Shown here: positions 24,582 to 33,383 of the stretch, piece after piece
Position numbering within the stretch: position 1 is the stretch's first letter
Layout of the letters: each line of letters starts with the position of its first letter
Source: Pseudomonas putida
GTDB taxonomy: Bacteria; Pseudomonadota; Gammaproteobacteria; Pseudomonadales; Pseudomonadaceae
NCBI RefSeq assembly: GCF_001941965.1
Contig: NZ_MKZO01000067.1
Coordinates: 233,404 to 297,403, forward strand
Length of the DNA stretch: 64,000 bases
Reading direction: 5' to 3'
The notes under the pieces: model-generated
The model's input: only the letters and a program-made list of their open reading frames with translations
Database searches by the model: none
Told to the model about the DNA's origin: nothing
Program-made: the position numbers and the translations under genes

Positions 24582-25298
24582 TCACTCCGCCGCCAGCACC
24601 AGGTGCAGGTAACGGACAAGAATAGCGAGCATCTGCCCTTCAGCCTGCGGTTTTGCGGCGTCGAGCAGGCCCTGATACTCCATCTGCTCGATGATTGCCG
24701 TCAATACAATGGCGTCCTGCTGCGGTTGGCGCGAGCCCACCACCTGCAACAACTGGCAGGCGCCGCGCAGGAGAATCTGCTCGTGGGACTTCACCAGCTC
24801 GGCCAGACGCGGGGACAACAGGGCCTCCTGGCGGAAGGCCTGTTCGGCCATGAGGAAGTCGCGGCGGTTGTGCAACTGGCGCTGGACGTACTCGCAGGTC
24901 ATCTTCGCCACCTCGTCGGCCAGCCGTGCGCGGGACGCCGGGCTGCCGTCGCCCTGGGCCAGCAACTGGCGCAGGACCACCTCGGTGCTCTCCCACAGCT
25001 TGGCCATGTAGGCGGCGCTGCGCTCGACGTACTGGGCGAAGGTGTCGCTGAGCAGATCCTGGATATCGTCGAAGTAGTAAGTGGTGGCCGACAGCGGCAC
25101 GCCGGCCTCGGCGGCCACGGCGCGGTGGCGCACGCCGCGCACGCCGTCACGCACGACGATGCGCATGGCCGCGTCGAGGATCTGCTGACGGCGCTGTTCG
25201 CTGCCCTGGCGGCTGGCCTTGCGGCCCTGGTACTGGACGCTTTCGGCGACGGCGGAGGCAACGCCGGCGGCGCCTTGCTGGGGCTGGGGGGGAGTCAC
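24582..25298 (-). CDS. TetR-family transcriptional regulator
   Basis: This 238-residue regulator has a flexible, Gln/Ala-rich N-terminal extension of about 32 residues, then a TetR helix-turn-helix (RRQQILDAAMRIVVRDGVRG, GVPLSATTYYFDDIQDLLSD) and a helical effector domain. Position upstream of the lipoprotein, QEGLA and hydrolase genes suggests it controls that unit and itself. It matches in place the TetR gene that follows lysS in P. aeruginosa. The ligand is unknown. Confidence 0.85.
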   Translation of the reverse strand: MTPPQPQQGAAGVASAVAESVQYQGRKASRQGSEQRRQQILDAAMRIVVRDGVRGVRHRAVAAEAGVPLSATTYYFDDIQDLLSDTFAQYVERSAAYMAKLWESTEVVLRQLLAQGDGSPASRARLADEVAKMTCEYVQRQLHNRRDFLMAEQAFRQEALLSPRLAELVKSHEQILLRGACQLLQVVGSRQPQQDAIVLTAIIEQMEYQGLLDAAKPQAEGQMLAILVRYLHLVLAAE

Positions 25299-25333
25299 GG
25301 GCGGTTACCTCGAAATCGGGATTTTCGGGCATG

Positions 25334-25354
25334 AAAAAGCCGCCAGGGGCGGCT
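25334..25354 (-). terminator. Intrinsic terminator for lysS (prfB-lysS unit)
   Basis: On the minus strand AGCCGCC-CCT-GGCGGCT is followed by TTTTT. It lies 118 bp after the lysS stop, beyond the REP doublet, and before the TetR gene promoter. Confidence 0.8.
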
Positions 25355-25379
25355 GATTCATTGTGTCCTTCAGGGCCTC

Positions 25380-25448
25380 ATCGCTGGCAAGCCAGCTCCC
25401 ACAGGTACGGTGTGCACCGGTCCTTGTGGGAGCTGGCTTGCCAGCGAT
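25380..25448. repeat. REP doublet, type B
   Basis: REP cores face outward-to-inward in the opposite arrangement from type A (complement core first, then GGGAGCTGGCTTGCCAGC), with a spacer of about 21 bp. It lies just downstream of lysS. Confidence 0.9.
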
Positions 25449-25471
25449 GGGGGCCTCAAGCCTGGTGAAGA

Positions 25472-26974
25472 TCAGGCCTGTGGACGCATGTGCGGGAACA
25501 GGATCACATCACGGATCGACGGCGAGTTGGTCAGCAGCATGACCAGGCGGTCGATACCGATGCCTTCACCGGCCGTCGGCGGCATGCCGTATTCCAGGGC
25601 GCGGACGAAGTCGGCGTCGAAGTGCATGGCCTCGTCGTCACCGGCGTCCTTCTCGGCCACCTGGGCGAGGAAGCGCTCGGCCTGGTCTTCGGCGTCGTTG
25701 AGCTCGGAGTAGGCGTTGGCGATCTCGCGGCCACCGATGAACAGCTCGAAGCGGTCGGTGACATTCGGGTTGGCATCGTTGCGACGGGCCAGCGGCGAGA
25801 CTTCGAACGGGTACTCGGTGATGAAGTGCGGCTGCTCCAGCTTGCTCTCCACCAGCTCCTCGAAAATCATCACCTGCAGCTTGCCCAGGCCTTCGTGACC
25901 AAGAACCTTGGCACCGGCCTTTTTGGCGATGTCACGGGCCTTGTCGACGTCCAGCAGGTCAGCCTCGGTCAGCTCAGGGTTGTACTTGAGGATCGAGTCG
26001 AACACCGACAGGCGCACGAACGGCTCGCCGAAGTGGAACACCTTGTCGCCGTACGGCACGTCGGTGCTGCCGAGGACCAACTGGGCCAGTTCGCGGAACA
26101 GTTCCTCGGTGAGGTCCATGTTGTCGGTGTAGTCGGCGTAGGCCTGGTAGAACTCCAGCATGGTGAATTCAGGGTTGTGGCGGGTCGAGACGCCTTCGTT
26201 GCGGAAGTTGCGGTTGATCTCGAAGACCTTCTCGAAGCCACCGACCACCAGGCGCTTGAGGTACAGCTCCGGCGCGATACGCAGGAACATCGGCATGTCC
26301 AGGGCGTTGTGGTGGGTTTCGAACGGCTTGGCCGCGGCGCCGCCAGGAATGGTCTGCAGCATCGGGGTTTCGACTTCGAGGAAGTCGCGCTTGGCCAGGA
26401 AGCTGCGGATGTGCGAGATCACCAGGGAACGCACGCGGAAGGTCTCGCGGGTGTCTTCGTTGACGATCAGGTCGACGTAGCGCTGGCGGTAGCGCTGCTC
26501 GGTATCGGTCAGGCCGTGGTGCTTGTCCGGCAGCGGGCGCAGCGACTTGGTCAGCAGGCGCACGTTGGTCATCTCGACGTACAGGTCGCCCTTGCCGGAA
26601 CGGGCCAGGGTGCCTTCGGCGGCGATGATGTCACCGAGGTCCCAGGTTTTCACCGCGGCCAGGGTTTCTTCCGGCAGGGTTTTGCGGTTGACGTAGACCT
26701 GGATGCGCCCGGTCATGTCCTGGATCACCATGAACGAGCCACGGTTGAGCATGATGCGACCGGCAACCTTGACCGGGATCGCGGCTGCTTCCAGCTCTTC
26801 CTTGGTCTTGTCGACATACTGCTTCTGCAGGTCGTTGCAGTAGCTGTCACGGCGGAAGTCGTTGGGGAAGGCCTGGCCCTTGGCGCGTTCTGCGGCAAGT
26901 TTTTCCTTGCGCAGGGCGATCAGGGCGTTTTCTTCCTGTTGCAGGTCTTGCGCTTCGGTCTTGAGGTCGCTCAT
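25472..26974 (-). CDS. lysS: Lysyl-tRNA synthetase, class II
   Basis: LysS charges tRNA-Lys with lysine in the cytosol. The 500-residue length is standard. An N-terminal OB-fold anticodon-binding domain (VKVAGRIMLNRGSFMVIQD) precedes the class II catalytic core with motif 2 (KVFEINRNFRNEGVSTRHNPE) and motif 3 (GEGIGIDRLVMLLTNS). It starts MSDLKTEAQDLQQEENALIA, normal for Pseudomonas. prfB lies 93 bp upstream in the same direction, as in many gamma-proteobacteria, with two hairpins between them. Confidence 0.98.
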   Translation of the reverse strand: MSDLKTEAQDLQQEENALIALRKEKLAAERAKGQAFPNDFRRDSYCNDLQKQYVDKTKEELEAAAIPVKVAGRIMLNRGSFMVIQDMTGRIQVYVNRKTLPEETLAAVKTWDLGDIIAAEGTLARSGKGDLYVEMTNVRLLTKSLRPLPDKHHGLTDTEQRYRQRYVDLIVNEDTRETFRVRSLVISHIRSFLAKRDFLEVETPMLQTIPGGAAAKPFETHHNALDMPMFLRIAPELYLKRLVVGGFEKVFEINRNFRNEGVSTRHNPEFTMLEFYQAYADYTDNMDLTEELFRELAQLVLGSTDVPYGDKVFHFGEPFVRLSVFDSILKYNPELTEADLLDVDKARDIAKKAGAKVLGHEGLGKLQVMIFEELVESKLEQPHFITEYPFEVSPLARRNDANPNVTDRFELFIGGREIANAYSELNDAEDQAERFLAQVAEKDAGDDEAMHFDADFVRALEYGMPPTAGEGIGIDRLVMLLTNSPSIRDVILFPHMRPQA

Positions 26975-27002
26975 GTCGTCATTCTTTCCATCAGGTATTC
27001 GT

Positions 27003-27052
27003 TGCCCGTTCCGGGCAGGGCACGCGAGCCCGGCGCCGGGCCGGGTCTCGCG
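27003..27052 (-). other. Two tandem hairpins between prfB and lysS
   Basis: A 6-bp hairpin TGCCCG-TTC-CGGGCA (27003-27017) and a longer GC stem CGCGAGCCCGGC/GCCGGG-T-CTCGCG with one bulge (27023-27052) fill the 93-bp gap. No U-tract follows either, so a stabilising or attenuating role is more likely than full termination. Confidence 0.5.
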
Positions 27053-27067
27053 GCAGTGGTGTGCGGC

Positions 27068-28163
27068 TTACAGCCCCTGCTTGAGGCTCGCTTCCAGGTA
27101 CTGGTCGAGGTCGCCGTCCAGGACTTTCTGGCAGTCGCTGCGCTCGACGCCGGTGCGCAGGTCCTTGATCCGCGAGTCGTCCAGCACGTAGGAACGGATC
27201 TGGTGACCCCAGCCGATGTCCGACTTGCTGTCTTCCAGGGCCTGGGAGGCGGCATTGCGCTTCTGCATTTCCAGCTCGTACAACTTGGCCCGCAGCATTT
27301 TCATGGCGGTGTCCTTGTTGGCGTGCTGGGAACGTTCGTTCTGGCAGGCCACCACGGTGTTGGTCGGCACGTGGGTGATTCGCACCGCCGAGTCGGTGGT
27401 GTTGACGTGCTGGCCACCGGCACCGGAGGAGCGGTAGGTGTCGATGCGCAGGTCGGACGGGTTGATCTCGATCTCGACCTTGTCGTCGATCTCCGGCGAT
27501 ACGAACACCGCGGAGAACGAAGTGTGGCGGCGGGCGCCGGAGTCGAACGGGCTCTTGCGCACCAGGCGGTGCACGCCGATCTCGGTGCGCAGCCAGCCGA
27601 AGGCGTACTCGCCCTTGATGTGCACGGTGGCGCCCTTGATGCCGGCGACTTCGCCTTCGGACAGTTCGATGATGGTCGCGTCGAAGCCGCGCTTGTCGGC
27701 CCAGCGCAGGTACATGCGCAGCAGGATGTTGGCCCAGTCCTGCGCTTCGGTACCGCCGGAACCGGCCTGGATGTCCAGGTAGGCGTTGTTCGGGTCCATC
27801 TCGCCGCTGAACATGCGGCGGAATTCGAGCTTGGCCAGGTGTTCCTCGAGGTTCTGCAACTCGGCGACGACATCATCGACGGCGCCCTCGTCGTCTTCCT
27901 CGACAGCCATGTCGAGCAGGTCCTTGCAGTCGGCCAGACCGCCGGACAGCTTGTCCAGGGTCTCGACGACCTGCGCCAGCATGGCGCGCTCGCGGCCCAG
28001 GGCCTGGGCGTACTCGGGTTTGTTCCAGACGTTCGGGTCTTCGAGTTCGCGGTTTACTTCGGTCAGACGATCATGCTTGTGATCGTAGTCAAAGATACCC
28101 CCGAATGGACTCGGAACGCTCGGTGAGGTCCTTGATGGTATTCAGGATCGGGTTGATTTCCAT
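27068..28163 (-). CDS. prfB: Peptide chain release factor 2 with programmed +1 frameshift
   Basis: RF2 releases nascent peptides at UGA and UAA. The first frame starts at ATG 28163 (MEINPILNTIKDLTERSES) and runs 24 codons to an in-frame TGA at 28091-28089. The slippery site CTT TGA C (28094-28088) follows an internal Shine-Dalgarno-like GGGGG and matches the classical autoregulatory site. A +1 shift skips T28091 and continues DYDHKHDRLTEVN to give 364 residues. The SPF stop-recognition motif (KSPFDSG) and the catalytic GGQ (GAGGQHVNTTDS) are both intact. Automated ORF calls would truncate it at 27982. Confidence 0.97.
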
Positions 28164-28305
28164 GGGCGGGCTGCTCTCGTGCGTAATTCGGTGAAAAGCC
28201 GGAGAGTATAGCGCAGGGGGGGTGGCGGGGGACAAGCTGGAAGCTACGGGCGGCAGGCTGATTTACAGGGGAAGATCTGAAAATGGCTGTGTTTCTGCCG
28301 GCCCT

Positions 28306-28376
28306 ATCGCTGGCAAGCCAGCTCCCACACGTTAGGCGGTGCACGCGATCCCTGTGGGAGCTGGCTTGCCAACGAT
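28306..28376. repeat. REP doublet, type B
   Basis: Complement core first (28306-28329), then the direct core (28353-28376) with one mismatch (GCCAACGAT). The spacer shares the GGCGGNGCANGCGATCCC pattern with the doublet at 54354. It separates prfB from the end of the wsp operon. Confidence 0.9.
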
Positions 28377-28383
28377 GAGGCCC

Positions 28384-29388
28384 TCAGGCCATGGCGACGC
28401 GGTTGCGGCCGGCATTCTTGGCTTGATAGAGGGCATTGTCCGCCGCCGAGATCAGTTGCCGGCAATGGGTACCGATCGCCGGGGTCTGGGTGGCCAGGCC
28501 GATACTGACGCTGAGCACCGAGTCCGGGCCCGGCATGGTATGGGCAATGCGCGCCGCTGCCACGGTCTGGCGCAGCTTCTCGGCCAGCAACCGCGCCCCG
28601 CCCGGCGAGGTGTTGGGCAGCACCAGGGCGAATTCCTCGCCGCCATAACGCGCCGGCAGGTCGCTCGGCCGCGCGCAGCACGAGCGGATCGCCTCGGCCA
28701 CCTGGCGCAGCGCCTCATCCCCGGCCAGGTGGCCGAAGGTGTCGTTGAACGACTTGAAGTAGTCCACGTCCACCATCAGCAGCGACAACTGCGACTGCTC
28801 GCGCATCGCCCGGCGCCACTCCAGCTCCAGGTATTCGTCGAAGTGCCGACGGTTGGACAGCCCGGTCAGGCCGTCGGAGTTCATCAGGCGTTGCAGCACC
28901 AGGTTGGTGTCGAGCAACTGCTGCTGGCTGACCCGCAGCGCTCGATAAGCCTCGTCACGCTGCAACAGGGTCAGGTAGGAGCGCGAGTGATAGCGGATGC
29001 GCGCCACCAGCTCGATGTTGTCAGGCAGCTTGACCAGATAGTCGTTGGCCCCGGCGGCAAAGGCCGCGCTCTTGACCAGCGGGTCTTCCTTGGTCGACAG
29101 GACGATGATCGGGATGTCCTGGGTCGCCGGGTTGGCGCGGTATTCGCGAACCAGGGTCAGGCCGTCGAGGCCCGGCATGATCAGGTCCTGGAGGATCACC
29201 GTCGGCTTGATGCGCATGGCCTGGGCCACCGCCTCGTGCGGGTCGGCACAGAAGTGGAAGTCGATGTTGTCTTCGTGGGCCAGGCCCCGGCGCACGGCTT
29301 CGCCGATCATCGCCTGGTCGTCGACCAGCAGGACCATCGCCGAGTTCTCGTCAGAGGTTGAAAAGCCGTCGATCGGTAGATCATTCAT
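28384..29388 (-). CDS. wspR: Diguanylate cyclase response regulator WspR
   Basis: WspR is the output of the Wsp surface-sensing system; phosphorylated, it makes cyclic di-GMP and promotes biofilm. It is 334 residues. The N-terminal receiver domain has acidic pocket VDDQ and phosphoacceptor Asp68 (QDLIMPGLDG). A linker helix (LLQRDEAYRALRVSQQQLLD) leads into the GGDEF domain with active-site GGEEF (residues 249-253). An inhibitory I-site RxxD (RPSD, 240-243) lies five residues before it, so product feedback should operate. It is the last gene of the operon, 52 bp after wspF. Confidence 0.97.
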   Translation of the reverse strand: MNDLPIDGFSTSDENSAMVLLVDDQAMIGEAVRRGLAHEDNIDFHFCADPHEAVAQAMRIKPTVILQDLIMPGLDGLTLVREYRANPATQDIPIIVLSTKEDPLVKSAAFAAGANDYLVKLPDNIELVARIRYHSRSYLTLLQRDEAYRALRVSQQQLLDTNLVLQRLMNSDGLTGLSNRRHFDEYLELEWRRAMREQSQLSLLMVDVDYFKSFNDTFGHLAGDEALRQVAEAIRSCCARPSDLPARYGGEEFALVLPNTSPGGARLLAEKLRQTVAAARIAHTMPGPDSVLSVSIGLATQTPAIGTHCRQLISAADNALYQAKNAGRNRVAMA

Positions 29389-29440
29389 GCGCTGTCACCT
29401 GGGCACTGCCGGCGCCGCCGGCGTGACTGAATACATATCG

Positions 29441-30454
29441 TCATTTCGGAAAAATTTCCATTAGTCGTGGGGCTATCCGCTCCAGCGCACGCACTTCCAC
29501 GGCCGCGTCTATGGCGACGGCCGCCTTGGGCATGCCGTACACCGCACTGCTCTGCTGGTCCTGGGCGATGGTCAGGAAACCCTGCTCGCGCATGAGCTTG
29601 AGCCCCTGCGCGCCATCGCGGCCCATACCGGTGAGCAGCACGCCCACCGCATCGCCACGCCAGAACCGCGCCACACTTTCGAAAAACACGTCGATCGAGG
29701 GGCGGTAGATTTCGTTCACCGGCTCCGCCGTATACGCCAGGGTGCAATCCTTGAGCAGGCGGATGTGGTGATTGGTCCCGGCCAGCAGTACCTGGCCGGG
29801 TTGTGGCGGCTCACCCTCGCGGGCCAGGCGCACGTTCTGTCCTGAAGTACTGCTGAGCCATTCGGCCATGCCGGCGGCGAATACCTGGTCGACGTGCTGG
29901 ACCAGCACGATCGATGCCGGAAACGCCTTGGGCAGCCCCTTGAGCAGCACTTCCAGCGCCGCCGGCCCGCCTGCGGACGAACCAATGGCGACCAGGCCCT
30001 GGCGCTGTGCCGCCTGGCGCAACGGCGTCGACAGCGTGCGCACGCTGCTGGGGCGCTGCTGGCCGATCAGCCAGGAAATATTGAGGATCTTGCGCAACAA
30101 CGGCGCGGCGGCTTCCTTCGGATCGCCACCACCCAGCACCGGGGTATCGACCACATCGAGGGCGCCATGGCCCATGGCCTCGAACACCCGGTGCACGTTC
30201 TGCCGGCGATCGACGGTGACGATGACGATGGCGCACGGCGACTCGGCCATGATCCGCCGGGTCGCTTCCACGCCGTCCATCTGCGGCATGATCAGGTCCA
30301 TCAGCAGCAGGTCCGGGATGTGCTCGGCGCAGCGCTGCACCGCCTCCAGGCCATTGCTGGCGACCCAGATGACCTCGTGGGCCGGCTCGAAGGCCAGCGC
30401 CCGGCGCAAGGCTTCCACGGCTAGCGGCATATCGTTGACGATGGCGATCTTCAT
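29441..30454 (-). CDS. wspF: Chemotaxis-like methylesterase WspF
   Basis: WspF is a CheB-type methylesterase that removes methyl groups from WspA and so dampens signalling; its loss is known to cause wrinkly colonies. At 337 residues it has a receiver domain with Asp53 (LLMDLIMPQMDG) and a CheB catalytic domain with the triad Ser160 (GSSAGGPAALE), His187 (VQHVDQ) and Asp280 (GMGRDG). All key residues are present, so the negative feedback arm looks intact in this strain. It overlaps wspE by 4 bp. Confidence 0.97.
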   Translation of the reverse strand: MKIAIVNDMPLAVEALRRALAFEPAHEVIWVASNGLEAVQRCAEHIPDLLLMDLIMPQMDGVEATRRIMAESPCAIVIVTVDRRQNVHRVFEAMGHGALDVVDTPVLGGGDPKEAAAPLLRKILNISWLIGQQRPSSVRTLSTPLRQAAQRQGLVAIGSSAGGPAALEVLLKGLPKAFPASIVLVQHVDQVFAAGMAEWLSSTSGQNVRLAREGEPPQPGQVLLAGTNHHIRLLKDCTLAYTAEPVNEIYRPSIDVFFESVARFWRGDAVGVLLTGMGRDGAQGLKLMREQGFLTIAQDQQSSAVYGMPKAAVAIDAAVEVRALERIAPRLMEIFPK

Positions 30455-32727
30455 CCCTGGGCTCCCCCGATCAGCTCGACTACGGCATCCAGCAAGGCGT
30501 CGTCATGGAAACTCGCCTTGGCCAGATAATAGTCAGCGCCGGCGTCGAGCCCTCGCCGTCGGTCTTCTTCCCGGTCCTTGTACGACACCACCATCACCGG
30601 CAGGGATTGCAGGCGGCTGTCGCGGCGCACCAGGGTCACCAGTTCGATACCGTCCATGCGCGGCATGTCGATATCGGTGATCAGCAGGTCGAAATCCTCG
30701 CTGCGCAAGGCGTTCCAGCCGTCCATACCGTCCACTGCCACGGCCACTTCGTAGCCGCGGTTGCTCAGCAGCTTGCGCTGCAGCTCGCGCACGGTCAGCG
30801 AGTCGTCCACCACCAGCACGCGCTTGCGCGCCACTTCGCGGGCCGCGCCGCGGCGTTCGATACGCTCCAGGCGGCCGGTGCTGAGGAGTTTTTCCACGGA
30901 GCGCAGCAGGTCCTCGACATCGACGAACAGCACCACCGAGCCGTCGTCCAGCAGGGCCCCGGCGGAAATGTCCTGGATCTTGCCCAGGCGCGGGTCCAGC
31001 GGCATCACCACCAGCACCCGCTCGCCGATCAGGCGGTCGATGGCCACGCCGTAGAGCGTTTCGCGCTCGCGGATCACCACCACCTTGATGCTCTGCTCGC
31101 CGTTCTGGCTGACCGGCCGGTTGAGCAACTGGCTGGCCGAGACCAGGCCGATATGCCGGCCCTCATGCCAGAACTGCTGGCGCCCCTCGATCTGCACGAT
31201 GGCCTCGGCCGGCAGCTCCAGGGTGCGTTCGATATGGGCCAGGGGGAATGCATAGGCTTCGCCGCTGACTTCCACCACCAGGCTGCGCACCACCGAGAGG
31301 GTCAGCGGCACTTCCAGATGGAAACGGCTGCCGCTGCCATCGCTCTGGGTCATCTCGACCTGGCCACGCAACTGGCGAACCATATGCTGCACTGCATCCA
31401 GGCCAACACCACGCCCGGACACCTCGGTGACCTTGTCGCGCAAGCTGAAGCCCGGCAGGAACAGGAAGGTCAGCAGTTCCGCCTCACTCATCTGCGCCAC
31501 GGTCTCGGCCGGCGACAGATGACGTTCGACGATGCTCCGGCGCAGGCGCTCCAGGTCCACACCGCCGCCGTCATCACTCAATTCCAGGATCAGCAAGCCG
31601 GCCTGGTGGGACGCCCGCAGGCGAATGGTGCCCTCCATCGGCTTGCCCGCCGCCAGGCGCTGTTCGGGCATCTCGATGCCGTGGTCGACGGCATTGCGCA
31701 ACAAATGGGTCAGCGGCGCTTCGAGTTTTTCCAGCACATCGCGGTCAACCTGGGTCTTCTCGCCCTCGATCTCCAGGCGCACCTGCTTGCCGAGGGAACG
31801 GCCCAGGTCACGGACCATGCGGCTCTGCCCGGTCAGCACATCGGCGAACGGACGCATGCGACAGGCCAGGGCCATGTCATAGAGGTTCTGCGCGCGCTGC
31901 CCGGCCTGCCAGCCCAGTTCGTCGAGATCGACCACCTGCTGCTGGAGCATCTGCTGCGCTTCACCGAGCAGTTGCTGGGTCAGGGCCAGGGCCTCGCGGA
32001 CGTCATCGCCCTGCTCGCCGGCGTCGAGCTGCGCCTTGAGCCCGTCGAGGGCACGCAGGCCCTGGCCCTGCACGCGCTTGAGGCGTTGCAGGGTGGCGAG
32101 GAACGGCTTGAAGCGCTGGGTTTCCACCAGGGCCTTGCTGGACAGGTCGAGGAGGCTGTTGAGGCGCTCGGCGGTGACCCGCAGGACGCGCTCGCCGCCC
32201 TCGGTCGTCTTGTTCTTGCGGGCGGGGCGCGGTTCCGGCTCGGGTTCGGCTTCCGTCTCCTCAAGGACAAGCGGCGCGGCTGCGACGGGCGCGGGCTCGA
32301 CCACAGGCGGCACGACGGGCGCGGGAGCCGGCGCAGCACCCGGCTGCAACAGATTGGCCACCTGCACCAGGTACGCCTGCACCGCCGCGTCCACCGAAGC
32401 GTCCCCCGGCGTGGCGATGCGCATCAACAGGTCGGTGCCCTGCAGCAGCGCATCGATATGTTCCGGACGCAAACGCAGGCGTCCTTCCTGGGCTTCCACC
32501 AGGCAGTCTTCCATGACATGGGCAACGCTGACCCCGGCATCGATGCCGACGATCCGTGCCGCGCCCTTGAGCGAGTGCGCGGCGCGCATGCAGGCCTCGA
32601 GCTGGTCGGCCTGGGTCGGATTGCGCTCCAGCGCCAGCAACCCGGCGCTGAGCACCTGGGTCTGGGCTTCGGCTTCGAGGCTGAACAGCTCCAGCAACGA
32701 GGCGTCGCGCATTTGCTCTGGGGTCAT
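30451..32727 (-). CDS. wspE: Hybrid histidine kinase WspE
   Basis: WspE is the CheA-like kinase of the Wsp complex with its own receiver, passing phosphate to WspR and WspF. Its 758 residues contain an HPt domain with His51 (AAHSLKGAARIVG), a Pro/Ala-rich linker, a dimerisation region, the ATPase domain with N-box NAVDHGIEMPEQ and G-box SDDGGGVDLERL, a CheW-like domain, and a C-terminal receiver with DLLITDIDMPRMDG. The ATG at 32727 (MTPEQMRDASLLELFS) overlaps wspD by 4 bp; the longer frame to 32796 is inside wspD. Confidence 0.97.
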   Translation of the reverse strand: MTPEQMRDASLLELFSLEAEAQTQVLSAGLLALERNPTQADQLEACMRAAHSLKGAARIVGIDAGVSVAHVMEDCLVEAQEGRLRLRPEHIDALLQGTDLLMRIATPGDASVDAAVQAYLVQVANLLQPGAAPAPAPVVPPVVEPAPVAAAPLVLEETEAEPEPEPRPARKNKTTEGGERVLRVTAERLNSLLDLSSKALVETQRFKPFLATLQRLKRVQGQGLRALDGLKAQLDAGEQGDDVREALALTQQLLGEAQQMLQQQVVDLDELGWQAGQRAQNLYDMALACRMRPFADVLTGQSRMVRDLGRSLGKQVRLEIEGEKTQVDRDVLEKLEAPLTHLLRNAVDHGIEMPEQRLAAGKPMEGTIRLRASHQAGLLILELSDDGGGVDLERLRRSIVERHLSPAETVAQMSEAELLTFLFLPGFSLRDKVTEVSGRGVGLDAVQHMVRQLRGQVEMTQSDGSGSRFHLEVPLTLSVVRSLVVEVSGEAYAFPLAHIERTLELPAEAIVQIEGRQQFWHEGRHIGLVSASQLLNRPVSQNGEQSIKVVVIRERETLYGVAIDRLIGERVLVVMPLDPRLGKIQDISAGALLDDGSVVLFVDVEDLLRSVEKLLSTGRLERIERRGAAREVARKRVLVVDDSLTVRELQRKLLSNRGYEVAVAVDGMDGWNALRSEDFDLLITDIDMPRMDGIELVTLVRRDSRLQSLPVMVVSYKDREEDRRRGLDAGADYYLAKASFHDDALLDAVVELIGGAQG

Positions 32728-33383
32728 GAAAGGCTCCGTTCGACAGCGGACAACACCTGGTCTTCGTCCAGAATTCGCACGCTTCGCCCGCGCCATTGCA
32801 GGACCTGGCGGGTGAAGCGGTTTTCATTGCCAGCCTCGCCCTGCAGGCGCAGGTCGAGGGCGTGGATGCCGTCCACCTCGTCCACCGGCAGCACCACCGC
32901 ACCGCCCTTGGCGGCGAGGATCAGCATGCGTGGCATGACCCGGGCCGAACTGGCTGGCGCCTCGGTCAACTCAAGGCCGAGCAGGTCGCTCAAGGACAGG
33001 CACGGCACCAGCGCGCCACGCACATTAGCCACGCCCTGCAGCATCCGGGAGCGCTGGTGCGGCAGCGAATGCCCCGGCTGCACCGGCGCCACTTCGGCCA
33101 GGCAGCGGGTGGCCAGGGCCAGCCATTCCTCGCCAAGGCGGAACAGCAGCAACGACGGCCCCTGCACCACCTGCTCCTCGACGGCCTCGCGGACATGGGC
33201 GTCCTGGGCCAGGGCATAGCGATCCAGCAGGCGCGTGGCCGCTGCGGCATAGACCGCGCAGTTGCGGCAATGCACGTGCTCTTCGAGCAACGGGCAGCTC
33301 TTGTCACCGTGCACGCCGATGCGGTTCCAGCAATCGTCGATACGCTCGACATCGCCGGTCAGCACATTGATTTCATCGATCAT
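32724..33383 (-). CDS. wspD: CheW-like coupling protein WspD
   Basis: WspD is one of two CheW-type scaffolds linking WspA to WspE. It is 219 residues. The CheW domain occupies the C-terminal two thirds (LLLFRLGEEWLALATRCLAE, GALVPCLSLSDLLGLEL, VLPVDEVDGIH). The N-terminal 45 residues hold four cysteines (18, 30, 39, 42) in a CWNRIGV...SCP...HCRNC arrangement that suggests a metal or redox site not shared with WspB. Start and stop overlap wspC and wspE by 4 bp each. Confidence 0.95.
   Translation of the reverse strand: MIDEINVLTGDVERIDDCWNRIGVHGDKSCPLLEEHVHCRNCAVYAAAATRLLDRYALAQDAHVREAVEEQVVQGPSLLLFRLGEEWLALATRCLAEVAPVQPGHSLPHQRSRMLQGVANVRGALVPCLSLSDLLGLELTEAPASSARVMPRMLILAAKGGAVVLPVDEVDGIHALDLRLQGEAGNENRFTRQVLQWRGRSVRILDEDQVLSAVERSLS

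Noticed and set aside
25490..28126. An 878-codon plus-strand frame opposite lysS and prfB
   Set aside because: Shadow of two well-supported genes. It spans their intergenic hairpins and shows no recognisable protein motif.
30505..33219. A 904-codon plus-strand frame opposite wspE and wspD
   Set aside because: Antisense to the wsp operon, low-complexity His/Gln-rich composition, no start signal.
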